Positions 50,860 through 60,210 of a stretch of DNA of 64,000 nucleotides are shown here, piece by piece. The stretch comes from Cyclobacteriaceae bacterium (GTDB lineage Bacteria; Bacteroidota; Bacteroidia; Cytophagales; Cyclobacteriaceae). Made by a program: the position numbers and the translations under genes. Position 1 is the stretch's first letter. Every line of letters begins with the position of its first letter. The notes below the pieces were generated by a model. That model searched no databases. It was given only the letters and a program-made list of their open reading frames with translations, and was not told the origin of the DNA. The stretch spans positions 620,001-684,000 of the forward strand of contig JAEUUF010000013.1 of assembly GCA_016787645.1 (NCBI GenBank), in the 5' to 3' direction.

Positions 50860-51056
50860 GGCGCTAAATTAAGTGTTCGGCACGGGGTGAGGAAATTTTT
50901 CTGACCCGTTGCAGGTCCTGGACAACAGGCAGGTTGGTTCACCTGCGTGGCAATCAGCTACCATCCAATTTGAGGTAAAGCTCCGATTATCCACCATGCG
51001 CACTCAATTGGAAATGGCGTCCAAATTCCCGTTTTTTGCAGCCCATTGAAGCGAAT

Positions 51057-52490
51057 ATGAAGCGGTCGAAGATCAAGGAATTATTGGGCACACAGCCTTC
51101 AGGACAAACGGTGGTAGTCAGCGGTTGGGTTCGGACCTTCCGCAACAACCAGTTCATCGCCCTCAACGATGGCTCAACCATCCATAGTCTGCAGGCCGTC
51201 GTTGCGCTCAATTCCCTCCCTGAAGAAACGCTGAAACGGATTACCACGGGTGCCTGTATCTCCATTACCGGAGAACTTATTCCCTCGCCGGCTAAAGGAC
51301 AGGCGGTGGAGGTCAAAGTGAGCCAGTTGGAAATCCTGGGGGACAGCGATCCGGAAAAATTCCCTTTACAGCCTAAGCGGCATTCCCTCGAATTCCTGAG
51401 AGAAATTGCCCACCTGCGTGTGCGCACCAACACGTTCGGCGCCGTCATGCGCGTACGCCATGCGATGGCCTTTGCCGTTCACCAGTTCTTCAACGACCGC
51501 GGGTTTGTGTATGTCCATACACCCATCATCACTGGTTCGGATGCCGAAGGTGCTGGTGCCATGTTCAAAGTGACTACCCTTGATATTAACAAGCCCCCCC
51601 GCGACGAAAAGGGAAACATTGATAGCAAGCAGGACTTCTTTGGTCGCGATACGAACCTTACAGTTTCAGGCCAACTGGAAGGTGAGACTTATGCGCTGGC
51701 ACTTTCTGAAATCTACACCTTTGGGCCAACGTTCCGTGCCGAGAACTCCAACACCACACGCCACCTCGCCGAATTCTGGATGATCGAACCGGAGATGGCT
51801 TTTTACGACATCCATGACAACATGCAACTTGGCCAGGACTTGCTGCAGTACCTGGTACGCTATGCCCTTGACCACTGCAAGGAAGATATTGAGTTCCTCG
51901 ACAAGCGTGCCGCGGAAGAAGAAGCAGCCAAACCGCAGGAGCAACGCAGTGAACTGGGCCTGATTGACCGGTTGAAGTTTGTCACGGAAAACGACTTCCA
52001 GCGGTTGACTTACAGTGAGGCGTTTGATATTCTCCGCAATTCGAATCCCAACAAGAAAAAGAAATTCCAATACCTCATCGAGAAGTGGGGTGCTGACTTC
52101 CAGAGTGAACACGAGCGTTACCTGGTGGAGAAGCATTTCAAGAAGCCTGTGATCCTCGTCGACTACCCGAAGGAGATAAAGAGTTTCTACATGCGGCAGA
52201 ATGATGATGGCAAGACCGTCGCAGCCATGGACATCCTTTTTCCCGGCATCGGGGAAATCATTGGAGGGTCACAGCGTGAAGAACGTTATGAGCGGATCGT
52301 GCAACGCGTAAATGAGCTGAAACTTCCGGAAAAAGACCTCTGGTGGTATCTCGAGTTGAGGAAGTTCGGTTCAGCTCCACACAGCGGCTTTGGACTGGGC
52401 TTCGAACGGTTGATGCAATTCGTCACCGGGATGACCAACATCCGTGATGTAATCCCCTTCCCCCGCTTCCCCGGAAACGCAGAGTTCTAA
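51057..52490 (+). CDS. asnS: Asparaginyl-tRNA synthetase
   Basis: A 477-residue class IIb synthetase that charges tRNA-Asn. The N-terminal OB-fold anticodon-binding domain ([20 protein letters not shown]) is followed by a catalytic domain with motif 2 ([20 protein letters not shown]) and motif 3 ([20 protein letters not shown]). An insertion of about 60 residues near 275-340 ([20 protein letters not shown]) is common in bacterial AsnRS. The ATG at 51057 gives the expected start; the frame is open upstream only from a TTG. Confidence 0.97.
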   Translation: MKRSKIKELLGTQPSGQTVVVSGWVRTFRNNQFIALNDGSTIHSLQAVVALNSLPEETLKRITTGACISITGELIPSPAKGQAVEVKVSQLEILGDSDPEKFPLQPKRHSLEFLREIAHLRVRTNTFGAVMRVRHAMAFAVHQFFNDRGFVYVHTPIITGSDAEGAGAMFKVTTLDINKPPRDEKGNIDSKQDFFGRDTNLTVSGQLEGETYALALSEIYTFGPTFRAENSNTTRHLAEFWMIEPEMAFYDIHDNMQLGQDLLQYLVRYALDHCKEDIEFLDKRAAEEEAAKPQEQRSELGLIDRLKFVTENDFQRLTYSEAFDILRNSNPNKKKKFQYLIEKWGADFQSEHERYLVEKHFKKPVILVDYPKEIKSFYMRQNDDGKTVAAMDILFPGIGEIIGGSQREERYERIVQRVNELKLPEKDLWWYLELRKFGSAPHSGFGLGFERLMQFVTGMTNIRDVIPFPRFPGNAEF

Positions 52491-52514
52491 GATTCACTTA
52501 CTGATCTCTACCCT

Positions 52515-53891
52515 CTACTTCTCGCCGTACCAGCTGATTGAGCGAGAGAAGTACATGATCGCGGCGATCACGAGGAACAACCCTGTGCTGCCGAGCAGCA
52601 GCGAATAATCCTGGGCCTGGATTATTACGAAGATAAACAGGTAGAAGAAGATGAGCAGCCCGCTAAAGAGCGCCAGCATCTTCCCATCATTTAGAAAGCT
52701 GCGGGCGTAGAGGGTGACCAGGGTAACCGTTGCCGCGGTGGCCATCACGTAGGCCAGGTCGTATCCAACGTGCTCCGACAAGGAGATGAGAAGCGTGTAG
52801 TAGACGATGAGGGCAGCCCCGATGAGAATGTACTGGAACGGATGGATCCGGATTTTTCGGCTGATCTCAACGAGAAACAGCGCCGTGAATCCCAATAGGA
52901 TTAACAGGATCGCGTACTTGACTGTGCGAATGCTTTTTTGATACTGGTCAGCCGGGATGATCAACCGGGTCGACACATCGTATTTTTCAAAATTCTTTCC
53001 GTCACCCAGCCATTGTTGGGCAAAGGGCCGGTTGAAGTGAAGCACCTTCCACGTCGCCTCAAATTCTTTCTCGCTGACCAGCCGCGAGTTCGGCAAAAAC
53101 TCGCCGTCAAAACTAGGGTCAGGCCATTGTCCTTTCAGGAAGACATCGGTCGTGCGGCCCACCGGGAGGAAACTGATGACGCTACTGCCCTTGAGGGCGA
53201 GTTTCATTGAAAGAGACTGCGGCACATCGGCTGCCGAAACCATGGGAAGTGAACCTTCCACCCCTGAAGAGAGCCAGTTGCTTTCCTGGTCACCCCGGTT
53301 TCTGGAACCTCCATAGAAAGAGTATCCCAGGTTGCTGGTCGGTTCAACGGGTATCGATTTTTCGCCCATGGTCAGTGAGGGTGTCTCCACGATCCCGCGC
53401 AGATCCGAGATACCCGCCCTGAGTTTGGCCTGGTCCCACAGGATCGATTCCGGGGCAACACCAAGGGAAGCGAAGTCTGGTTGACCGAAAGTGGCTGCAA
53501 TGTCCAGGGTTGACTCATACACGGCAACATCAAATATTCCCCGGTGAAGCACCTGGGGGTTCACTTCGCCTTTTACGGTAAGGGTAGCGGGAAGAAAATA
53601 TGCATTCTCCATGACGGTTCGGACTTCAGCATCCTTGCCAGTGCCCACCTTCTCGGTTTTTTGGTAGGGAATCACGAGCACAGGTCCGGCGATGACCTGG
53701 CTGCCCGACCATTTCCCGGCCACTTCGCCGACCACTTCTTCAGCGCGCTGCTGTCGCTCTTCCATAATGCTCATGATCCAGGCCGTCGGGATGAGGAGGA
53801 TGAGAACCAGTATGCCGATGGAAAGAAGTTTAATGGTAATCGATTCTTTGAGCCAGAGGTTGAAGCGGTCGATCAGTGTAAGAGTTTCCAT
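52515..53891 (-). CDS. creD: CreD-like inner-membrane protein
   Basis: A 458-residue inner-membrane protein with one N-terminal helix (IKLLSIGILVLILLIPTAWI), a large periplasmic beta region (about 45-330) and five C-terminal helices, the family layout of CreD (Cet). Family blocks include the SLTMGEKSIPVEP and ISFLPVGRTTDVFLKGQWPD-like segments. CreD affects envelope stress and beta-lactam or colicin response in enterobacteria; here no CreBC is adjacent, but a winged-helix regulator is. Its start lies 22 bp after the regulator stop, the third gene of the 54839-52515 operon. Confidence 0.88.
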   Translation of the reverse strand: METLTLIDRFNLWLKESITIKLLSIGILVLILLIPTAWIMSIMEERQQRAEEVVGEVAGKWSGSQVIAGPVLVIPYQKTEKVGTGKDAEVRTVMENAYFLPATLTVKGEVNPQVLHRGIFDVAVYESTLDIAATFGQPDFASLGVAPESILWDQAKLRAGISDLRGIVETPSLTMGEKSIPVEPTSNLGYSFYGGSRNRGDQESNWLSSGVEGSLPMVSAADVPQSLSMKLALKGSSVISFLPVGRTTDVFLKGQWPDPSFDGEFLPNSRLVSEKEFEATWKVLHFNRPFAQQWLGDGKNFEKYDVSTRLIIPADQYQKSIRTVKYAILLILLGFTALFLVEISRKIRIHPFQYILIGAALIVYYTLLISLSEHVGYDLAYVMATAATVTLVTLYARSFLNDGKMLALFSGLLIFFYLFIFVIIQAQDYSLLLGSTGLFLVIAAIMYFSRSISWYGEK

Positions 53892-53913
53892 AACAATGAA
53901 TTTTGATTCCAGG

Positions 53914-54222
53914 TTATTGAGGGTGCTTGCTTTGCCGGACTACTTCGGCCATGGCTTCCATGTGGCGCTTGAGTGCACTTCTACCGCGATCCGTAATCCG
54001 GTAACGCGTGTTGGGCTTGCGGTCAACAAACGACTTGGTCACCAACAGGTATTTTTCACGCTCGAGGGTTTTGAGGTGCGTGGCCAGGTTTCCATCAGTA
54101 ACTTCCAGCAGGTCCTTCATTCCGCTGTAGTCATACGAGGGGTTTGCCGCAAGCACGACCATAATCCTTAACCGGATGCTGTGCTCAAGTACCTTGTCGA
54201 GATGATCAAACGGGTTCTTCAT
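53914..54222 (-). CDS. Winged-helix transcriptional regulator
   Basis: A 102-residue DNA-binding protein of the HTH_34/MarR-like winged-helix type: LEHSIRLRIMVVLAANPSYD, YSGMKDLLEVTDGNLATHLK, then a wing with TRYRITDRGRSAL. Start at 54222 (MKNPFDHLDK) overlaps the stop of the membrane-protein gene by 4 bp (ATGA), so they are translated together. It is the likely repressor or activator for the AAAGTACTTT palindromes at 54845 and 56450 (inference from position). Confidence 0.85.
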   Translation of the reverse strand: MKNPFDHLDKVLEHSIRLRIMVVLAANPSYDYSGMKDLLEVTDGNLATHLKTLEREKYLLVTKSFVDRKPNTRYRITDRGRSALKRHMEAMAEVVRQSKHPQ

Positions 54223-54839
54223 GCGTCGTACTTGCGATAAAGCACGCTTCCGTAAATGATGTGGAGAACGCCGAACCCGACGGCCCACAGAAAAAGCCCA
54301 ATGTCAGGAACTGCGGCGCCGAGGAGGCCGAGGATAATCTCGCAGAATCCGAGAAAACGGATTTCGTCCACCAGGTTGGGACTGGCATTGACCAGGGCCA
54401 GGCCGTAAAAGATGAGGCATGCGGGTGCCACCAGTCCAAATTGGCCGCCCAACACGAGCAGCAAAATGAAAATCCCACCCGTCACCAGGGGCACGGCCAG
54501 GTTAATCGCCAGTCGCCGCCCGGTCTCATCCCACACGTTAACGCCCAATCGTTTGGCTTTGCGCGCACTCAGCCAAAGACCCGTGGTCACGGAAGCCACC
54601 AGCACGACCAACGCAACGACAATGAGTTCGGTCAGCTGCGGCGGCCGGATGCTGTCCACCGCAATCCGGAAAGGTTGGCCGGGATATTGAATGCGGTAGT
54701 AGGCCCAAGCGGCGCCACCGAGGGCGTAGACACCCGCCAGGATGCCAGAAAGTCCGCTAAACGAAAGAAATCTAACAGACCGCTCCATCAGCCGACGGAT
54801 AGAGGCCAGGTCCTGTTCAAAACCGGGGTTGGAATTCAT
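54219..54839 (-). CDS. Membrane protein of creD-type operon
   Basis: A 206-residue protein with about six membrane helices (for example LSGILAGVYALGGAAWAYY, ELIVVALVVLVASVTTGLWL, GGIFILLLVLGGQFGLVAP, IILGLLGAAVPDIGLFLWAV). First gene of an operon that continues into the winged-helix regulator and creD; this three-gene order recurs in Bacteroidota. Transcription probably starts at the promoter at 54862-54891, with an AAAAGTACTTTT operator between promoter and ATG. Function unknown. Confidence 0.75.
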   Translation of the reverse strand: MNSNPGFEQDLASIRRLMERSVRFLSFSGLSGILAGVYALGGAAWAYYRIQYPGQPFRIAVDSIRPPQLTELIVVALVVLVASVTTGLWLSARKAKRLGVNVWDETGRRLAINLAVPLVTGGIFILLLVLGGQFGLVAPACLIFYGLALVNASPNLVDEIRFLGFCEIILGLLGAAVPDIGLFLWAVGFGVLHIIYGSVLYRKYDA

Positions 54840-54844
54840 TTTAA

Positions 54845-54856
54845 AAGTACTTTTGA
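54845..54856. promoter_or_regulatory. Palindromic operator AAAAGTACTTTT
   Basis: A perfect 12-bp palindrome 5 bp upstream of the membrane-protein start (54839) and just downstream of its -7 element. Repressor-like position. The same core occurs at 56450-56459. Confidence 0.7.
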
Positions 54857-54861
54857 ATGCA

Positions 54862-54891
54862 AAGTAAATATATGAATTGACAATTCCAAAG
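54862..54891 (-). promoter_or_regulatory. Promoter of membrane protein/regulator/creD operon
   Basis: On the minus strand TTG (54891-54889), a 19-bp spacer and TTACTTTG (54869-54862) match the Bacteroidota consensus apart from one position. The -7 element and operator together share 22 of 25 bases with the plus-strand site at 56436-56460. Confidence 0.7.
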
Positions 54892-54963
54892 GTTCCTTAC
54901 CCGTGCTGCAGCGGCCAAACTGCCGGACCTAGGACCCTGTGCCTAAATCACTACCTTGCAACT

Positions 54964-56388
54964 ATGTCTATTTCACCTCCTCCCCAGGGCCAACTCGTCC
55001 GTTCACTCACACTGTTCGCCGCGTTCATGCTGACGGTCAGCTCCGTCATCGGATCCGGCATCTACAAGAAAGTGGCGCCGATGTCGGTGGAACTGCTCTC
55101 CCCAACCCTGGTGATTCTTTGCTGGGTGCTGGCCGGTTTGATCACCTTATGTGGCGCCTTGAGCAACGCCGAAATCGCCAGCATGCTGGCCGACTCCGGG
55201 GGCGAGTATGTGTATTACCGGAAGATCTATAATCGATTCTTTGCCTTCTTATATGGATGGACCAGCTTCACGGTCATCCGGTCAGCATCGCTGGCTTCGA
55301 TTGCCTATGTGTTCTCGCAATCCTTCCATGCTTTGGTTCCCCTTCCTGAATTGCCTGAGACCATCGCCAGTTTTTCCCTCTTTGGGGTCTTTACCCCGTT
55401 TCACAATTTCGGGGTCAAAGGGCTGACGATCGGCCTGATTATCATACTTACCATCATCAACTACCGGGGCCTCAAAGGCGGCGAAGGACTCAGTCGATAC
55501 GTACTCATCCTGGTCACTGCGGTTATCGCCCTCATTGTCATTCTTGGACTTACGATCGGCGGGGGCAGCTGGCAGAACATCCAGGCCGATGCTACGGGCT
55601 ATACGGATTTGCCCTGGTACGATACGGGATTCATCCAGGCAATGTTTGCAGCCCTATTAGCGGCTTTTTGGGCGTATGAGGGATGGGCCACCACCGGGTA
55701 CCTGGGCGGTGAGATTCACAACCCAAACCGAAACCTGCCGCTTGCACTGGTGTTTGGCGTGCTGTTCGTCATGGGCGTGTACGTCATCGTCAATTTTACC
55801 TATCTCTATGTGTTGCCCATTGACCAAATTGTTGAGGTCGGGAAAACACAGAACACCATTGCTGCGGTGGTCGTCGTCCAACATATCCTCGGAAGCCCGG
55901 GAGTGCTGTTTATTTCGATTCTCATAATCCTCACCACATTCGGCGCCACCAACACAACGGCGTTGATGCCACCCCGGTTGTATTACGCCATGGCCAAGGA
56001 AGGCATGTTCTTCCAGTCGGCCGCTTTTATACATCCTCGGTTCAACACGCCCTCCAAAGCGTTCGTGATCCAGGCCGCCTGGGCTTCGGTGCTGGTGCTG
56101 TCGGGAAGTTTTGACCAACTCACCGATATGCTGGTCTTTGCGTCCTTCATTTTCTATGGTGCCACCGCCCTTGGGGTTTTTATTCTCCGCTACCGCATGC
56201 CGGATGCGCCGCGCCCCTACAAAGCCTGGGGTTACCCCGTCGTACCTGCCCTGTTTATTCTTTTCTGCGTTGCCCTCGTGGTGATCACCCTGATCGGCAA
56301 ACCACGTGAAGCCCTGCTGGGATTGGGACTAATGCTTACCGGGGTTCCTTTCTATTGGTATTGGACCAGCGGGAAGGACTCCAAATAG
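54964..56388 (+). CDS. APC family amino-acid permease
   Basis: A 474-residue inner-membrane protein with about 12 helices of the APC/LAT type. The first helix carries TVSSVIGSGIYKKVAPMS (the G-S-G unwound segment), helix 6 region AFWAYEGWATTGYLGGEI, and the later TTFGATNTTALMPPRLYYAM block is typical. Substrate not predictable; likely amino acid uptake or exchange. Start at 54964 (MSISPPPQGQ). The frame opens further upstream, but only through the divergent promoter region from a TTG. Confidence 0.9.
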   Translation: MSISPPPQGQLVRSLTLFAAFMLTVSSVIGSGIYKKVAPMSVELLSPTLVILCWVLAGLITLCGALSNAEIASMLADSGGEYVYYRKIYNRFFAFLYGWTSFTVIRSASLASIAYVFSQSFHALVPLPELPETIASFSLFGVFTPFHNFGVKGLTIGLIIILTIINYRGLKGGEGLSRYVLILVTAVIALIVILGLTIGGGSWQNIQADATGYTDLPWYDTGFIQAMFAALLAAFWAYEGWATTGYLGGEIHNPNRNLPLALVFGVLFVMGVYVIVNFTYLYVLPIDQIVEVGKTQNTIAAVVVVQHILGSPGVLFISILIILTTFGATNTTALMPPRLYYAMAKEGMFFQSAAFIHPRFNTPSKAFVIQAAWASVLVLSGSFDQLTDMLVFASFIFYGATALGVFILRYRMPDAPRPYKAWGYPVVPALFILFCVALVVITLIGKPREALLGLGLMLTGVPFYWYWTSGKDSK

Positions 56389-56412
56389 TCCGCACCGCTC
56401 CTCCACGACCCG

Positions 56413-56443
56413 TTGCATGTGTGCTGGATCTTTACTTACTTTG
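56413..56443 (+). promoter_or_regulatory. Promoter of 56484 gene
   Basis: TTG (56413-56415), 20-bp spacer and TTACTTTG (56436-56443), followed at once by the AAAGTACTTT palindrome. Nearly the same promoter-operator cassette, in opposite orientation, precedes the 54839 operon. Confidence 0.65.
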
Positions 56444-56449
56444 TATTTC

Positions 56450-56459
56450 AAAGTACTTT
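56450..56459. promoter_or_regulatory. Palindromic operator AAAGTACTTT
   Basis: Perfect 10-bp palindrome 24 bp before the ATG at 56484, overlapping the expected transcription start. It matches the operator at 54845-54856, so the small membrane protein is probably in the regulon of the winged-helix regulator at 53914-54222. Confidence 0.65.
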
Positions 56460-56483
56460 TAATCAAACTAAATCAATTCTATC

Positions 56484-56810
56484 ATGACCACACAAAATGA
56501 ACTCTGGGCATGGGTGAAGACGCTGATCAAGCCTGGTTTCCAGGGTGCCGCCATCGGCGTAGCGTTACTGACCTTTTTCCTCCTGGTCAACTGGGCCCGC
56601 CTCACCTACGAAATTGGGATGCTGATCCCCATGGCTACGATTGGCGTCGGCGGTGCCGGCGGTGGTGTCATCCATCACCTGCTGGTGCACACATTGACTA
56701 CCGAAGGTTGGAAGAAGGTGGCCGTTCGCCTCATCAGCATTGTCTTGTACTTCGTTTGTCTGTGGCTCGGGCTGGTATACGGACTCAGCCTCATTGGACA
56801 ATGGAATTGA
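56484..56810 (+). CDS. Small membrane protein, predicted regulon member
   Basis: A 108-residue protein with three membrane segments (GAAIGVALLTFFLLVNWARL, GMLIPMATIGVGGAGGGVIH, LISIVLYFVCLWLGLVYGLS). Gly-rich central helix; a short basic link. I know no family name. It has its own promoter with the AAAGTACTTT operator, which links it to the creD-type operon rather than to the permease gene upstream. Next gene starts 45 bp downstream, so it may be cotranscribed. Confidence 0.7.
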   Translation: MTTQNELWAWVKTLIKPGFQGAAIGVALLTFFLLVNWARLTYEIGMLIPMATIGVGGAGGGVIHHLLVHTLTTEGWKKVAVRLISIVLYFVCLWLGLVYGLSLIGQWN

Positions 56811-56855
56811 AGTCCCTGGTGCGAGAGTCGTTAACCTTTAAGAGGGAATTTCTGT

Positions 56856-57560
56856 ATGTCGCTGCGTAATCGAATCCTCTGGCTGGTTGTGTTTGGTGTT
56901 GCCATGGGTTACCTCGAAACAGCGGTGGTGGTTTACTTGCGTCAATTGTATTACCCGCAGGGATTTGGATTTCCCCTTGTGCCGTTAAGTCCCGAAGTTG
57001 GCCTGGTGGAAATTCTACGTGAGGCAGCCACCCTGGTGATGTTGGCAGGCCTGGCCATGCTGTCCGGACATAACGCGCGTCAACGGTTAGCTTTCTTCTT
57101 ACTGGCCTTCGCGATATGGGATTTGTCCTATTATGTTTTCCTGAAACTCCTTTTGAACTGGCCAGCGTCGTGGCTGACCTGGGATATCTTGTTCCTTATT
57201 CCAGTACCCTGGATAGGGCCCGTGCTCTCGCCTGTCATTGTTTCCTTCAGCATGATCGCGATGGCATCCGTAATTCTCCGTTGCGAGATCCTGGGCATTT
57301 CTATGAACCTGGGCTGGCGTTCATGGTCACTTCTGCTTAGCGGATGCTTGCTGATTGTCGTCACCTGGATGTGGGACTACATCGCTTTCAGTGGCGGGAT
57401 AATTGACTCACCGGAACGGGCTCTTGCCGTGCTAGCTACTTATGTTCCCCATCACTTCAATTGGTGGCTGTTCAGCGTGGGTGAAGGATTCATCATCGCA
57501 GGCATAATTATGCTCCGGATTCCTGCCGGCCGGTTAACGGCAACGATATACAACGCTTAG
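56856..57560 (+). CDS. Seven-helix membrane protein, unknown
   Basis: A 234-residue protein with about seven hydrophobic segments. Distinctive blocks: VVFGVAMGYLETAVVVYLRQ at the start, FAIWDLSYYVFLKLLLNWP in the middle, and VPHHFNWWLFSVGEGFIIAG near the C-terminus. The GxLETxxVxYLR start is one I associate with a conserved unnamed membrane family in several phyla. GAGGG lies about 11 nt upstream of the ATG. It follows the small membrane-protein gene by 45 bp and may share its transcript. Confidence 0.65.
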   Translation: MSLRNRILWLVVFGVAMGYLETAVVVYLRQLYYPQGFGFPLVPLSPEVGLVEILREAATLVMLAGLAMLSGHNARQRLAFFLLAFAIWDLSYYVFLKLLLNWPASWLTWDILFLIPVPWIGPVLSPVIVSFSMIAMASVILRCEILGISMNLGWRSWSLLLSGCLLIVVTWMWDYIAFSGGIIDSPERALAVLATYVPHHFNWWLFSVGEGFIIAGIIMLRIPAGRLTATIYNA

Positions 57561-57588
57561 CCTACTGACCACCCAATCAATGAGCGAC

Positions 57589-58419
57589 CTACTTTCTCTT
57601 TAGCGCCAACAAAGGAATGGTTCCAAGGTAAGCCAGTGTACGGGTTACGCTGCGGGCGAATAACTTCTCAAAAATGTTCAGGTGGTGTGTGAATGTCGTG
57701 AGCAAATCGGCCTTGGTGTCCTTGATGAACTGGTCAATGGCTGCAGGGATATTCTCATCGATGATTACCCGGAAGTCCAGTTTGGTGTATTTCATCTTAT
57801 GAATGAGCTCATCCACTGCCTGCCGGGCAATCTCCGTCTTTTTGTCCAGTACGGGCACCACGTGAATCATATGAATGTGTGACCCGTAGATCTGAGCAAA
57901 CTCAATCAGAATTTCCAATTCTTTCTGCACATTCTTCAGATCAGAGGCATAGACAATCTTTTCCAGGTTCTTGTACTGTGCAAATTCCGGAATGGCGAGG
58001 ACAGGCACCTCGGCATCATCAATGACTGAAACGGTGGTACCACCCATGCGGGCTTTTTTCAATGCAGATGCTCCCCGCGAACCCATCACCACCATGTTTG
58101 TCGGATTCTTCTCGGTAAAGGCAATGACTTCCCGGGTCACCGTATGTCCCTGCACCGCCTTGAACTTCAACTGGTAATCTCCCTTGATTTCCGTCCTGAG
58201 CTCCTTGATCATGGCCTCGCCTTCCTCTTGCGCTGCGGTCACCATCATTTTCTCAATTTGCTTCAACTTCATGTTTGCCTTTGAGGGTCCCTCAATTCGC
58301 ACGATATTAAGAATGGTGAACTCCGCTTTAAGCGGCCCAGCCAACTTGAGGGCGAACCGGATAGCCACCATGGAAAGTGGTGAAAAGTCAGTGAGCAGGA
58401 CGATTTTCGGCGGTTTCAT
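57589..58419 (-). CDS. Tandem-domain universal stress protein
   Basis: A 276-residue cytoplasmic protein with two UspA domains. Domain 1 (about 3-145): KIVLLTDFSPLSMVAIRFAL and the nucleotide-loop VVMGSRGASALKKARMGGTT, close to G-x2-G-x9-G-(S/T). Domain 2 (about 150-276): EKIVYASDLKNVQKELEIL and a degenerate loop TTFTHHLNIFEKLFARSVTR. Domain 1 may bind ATP; domain 2 probably does not. Start at 58419 (MKPPKIVLL) excludes an upstream non-homologous extension. The gene converges on 56856-57560 and is divergent from the M28 peptidase gene. Confidence 0.88.
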   Translation of the reverse strand: MKPPKIVLLTDFSPLSMVAIRFALKLAGPLKAEFTILNIVRIEGPSKANMKLKQIEKMMVTAAQEEGEAMIKELRTEIKGDYQLKFKAVQGHTVTREVIAFTEKNPTNMVVMGSRGASALKKARMGGTTVSVIDDAEVPVLAIPEFAQYKNLEKIVYASDLKNVQKELEILIEFAQIYGSHIHMIHVVPVLDKKTEIARQAVDELIHKMKYTKLDFRVIIDENIPAAIDQFIKDTKADLLTTFTHHLNIFEKLFARSVTRTLAYLGTIPLLALKRK

Positions 58420-58536
58420 AGGCGTAACGGTGACGTTCAAAAGTAGGCGTATTCCCTTCGTTGTGCAAAAAATCTTCCCTCCCGTGGGTATTCGCTTTCA
58501 ATTCAAAGCTACTTTTGTGTCCCATTGCATTCTGCC

Positions 58537-59760
58537 ATGAAACACCAATTCATTTTTGCCGCACTCCTATTCATAGGTTCCCCAGCCACCTGGGCACAGT
58601 CACCACAACCGGGCAATATACTTGCTCACGTTTCTTTCCTGGCCAGTGACGAGCTTCAGGGCCGTGGCACTGGCACAGAGGGTGAGCGGATGGCGGCAAA
58701 GTATATTGAATCGAAATTCAAGAAGCTGAAACTGAAACCCTATGGCGACAACAAGACGTATCGCCAGCAGTTTGACTTTAAAGGTGGAATGCACGGCACC
58801 GGTGAGGCCGGCAAGGCAATGAACCTTGTCGGATACCTTGACAACGGCGCACCAACCACCGTCATTATCGGGGCACACTATGACCACCTGGGCATGGGCA
58901 ACCAGGGGAGTTCATTGGATCCAAACCCTGCCGGAAAGATTCACAATGGCGCAGACGATAACGCCTCCGGTGTCGCCGGCCTGCTCGAACTGGCCCGTTA
59001 CCTCAAAACCAATAAAGTAAAGGAGAAGAACAATTTCCTCTTCCTCTGTTTCTCCGGGGAGGAACTGGGCCTTTATGGCTCTGATTATTTCGTGGAGCAT
59101 CCTACCATAGACCTCGCGTCCGTCAATTACATGATTAACCTTGACATGGTTGGCCGGCTGGACCCAAAAAATGGCGGGCTTTCGGTAAGCGGTTCAGGGA
59201 CCAGCCCAGGCTGGGAACCCTTGTTGAAAAAACTGAGTACCCAGGAAGTTCCGATCACCACCGATTCGTCAGGAACCGGACCATCGGATCATACAAAATT
59301 CTATCTGAAGAAAATCCCGGTGCTGCACTTCTTCACCGGTTCACACAGCGACTATCACAAGCCGTCCGATGACGCCGATAAGATCAACGCCCAGGGCGAG
59401 GTGGCCGTACTCAAAGTCATCATTAACGTCATTGAGCAGACCGACACACAACCGAAACTGGCGTACCTCACCACCAAAAGCAAGTCAATGGGCGGCAGCC
59501 GTTCATTCAAAGTAACAATGGGAGTAATGCCCAGCTACTCCAGCAAGGCGGCAGGTTTGAAAGTGGATGGGGTGTCTGAAGGAAAACCGGCACAGAAGGC
59601 CGGGATCCTCGCCGGAGACATTATCATCCAGATCGGCGAATTGTCCATCAAAGACATAGAAAGCTATATGGATGCACTCGGAAAATTTGAGAAAGGACAA
59701 ACTGTTCCCGTGAAATTGCTCCGTGCTGAAAAGGAAATGACGGTGAACGTAACGTTCTAA
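58537..59760 (+). CDS. M28 family aminopeptidase with PDZ domain, exported
   Basis: A 407-residue exported peptidase (signal MKHQFIFAALLFIGSPATWA). The M28 zinc sites are all visible: VIIGAHYDHLGMG (His), NGADDNASGVAGLLELARY (bridging Asp), LCFSGEELGLYGSDYF (catalytic Glu pair), INLDMVGRL (Asp) and FTGSHSDYHKPSD (His). A PDZ domain fills about 315-405 (YSSKAAGLKVDGVSEGKPAQ, AGILAGDIIIQIGELSIKD). This M28-PDZ arrangement is common in Bacteroidota. A TACTTTTG element (58510-58517) lies 20 bp before the ATG. Confidence 0.92.
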   Translation: MKHQFIFAALLFIGSPATWAQSPQPGNILAHVSFLASDELQGRGTGTEGERMAAKYIESKFKKLKLKPYGDNKTYRQQFDFKGGMHGTGEAGKAMNLVGYLDNGAPTTVIIGAHYDHLGMGNQGSSLDPNPAGKIHNGADDNASGVAGLLELARYLKTNKVKEKNNFLFLCFSGEELGLYGSDYFVEHPTIDLASVNYMINLDMVGRLDPKNGGLSVSGSGTSPGWEPLLKKLSTQEVPITTDSSGTGPSDHTKFYLKKIPVLHFFTGSHSDYHKPSDDADKINAQGEVAVLKVIINVIEQTDTQPKLAYLTTKSKSMGGSRSFKVTMGVMPSYSSKAAGLKVDGVSEGKPAQKAGILAGDIIIQIGELSIKDIESYMDALGKFEKGQTVPVKLLRAEKEMTVNVTF

Positions 59761-59768
59761 GCGGCGCT

Positions 59769-60122
59769 TCAGCGCTTGAGGAACTTGAAGGCGTTGTGCG
59801 ATGTCCCCCCCAGCTTGACATCGAGCAAGTAGTACCCGGCGGGCAGTTCCTTGACCTTGACCCGCACTTCGTAATCGTCAACAACTTCTGCCTCAACCTC
59901 CAGCAGATTTCCGATGATCGAGTGAACCTGCACCGTTACCTGCCTGGCCAGTGGTTGTTCAAATTTCAAACTGATGTATTCAACAGCGGGGTTGGGAAAC
60001 ACGCGTGCCGTCTTCAGCACATCCACACTGGAGGCTGATAACGACTCGGCTGATTGCCCACGGGCCATAGTACCCAGGAGAACCACCAGAAGGCCAACCA
60101 GAATGAATTTCGACGTTTTCAT
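59769..60122 (-). CDS. Minimal T9SS type A sorting-domain protein
   Basis: A 117-residue protein: signal peptide (MKTSKFILVGLLVVLLGTMA, cleavage after RGQ), about 15 linker residues, then a complete T9SS type A C-terminal domain (ARVFPNPAVEYISLKFEQ ... ELPAGYYLLDVKLGG ... NAFKFLKR). There is no cargo between signal and sorting domain. It may be a small exported protein in its own right, or a decayed larger T9SS substrate. It converges on the M28 peptidase gene (8 bp between stops). Confidence 0.85.
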   Translation of the reverse strand: MKTSKFILVGLLVVLLGTMARGQSAESLSASSVDVLKTARVFPNPAVEYISLKFEQPLARQVTVQVHSIIGNLLEVEAEVVDDYEVRVKVKELPAGYYLLDVKLGGTSHNAFKFLKR

Positions 60123-60210
60123 TGCTCCTATATACACCTTAGACGCAAATGGTAGGCCAAAAGTTTAATTCCGCGCAATATTTCACCCTTTTGGGGCGTT
60201 GGGGCGGCCT

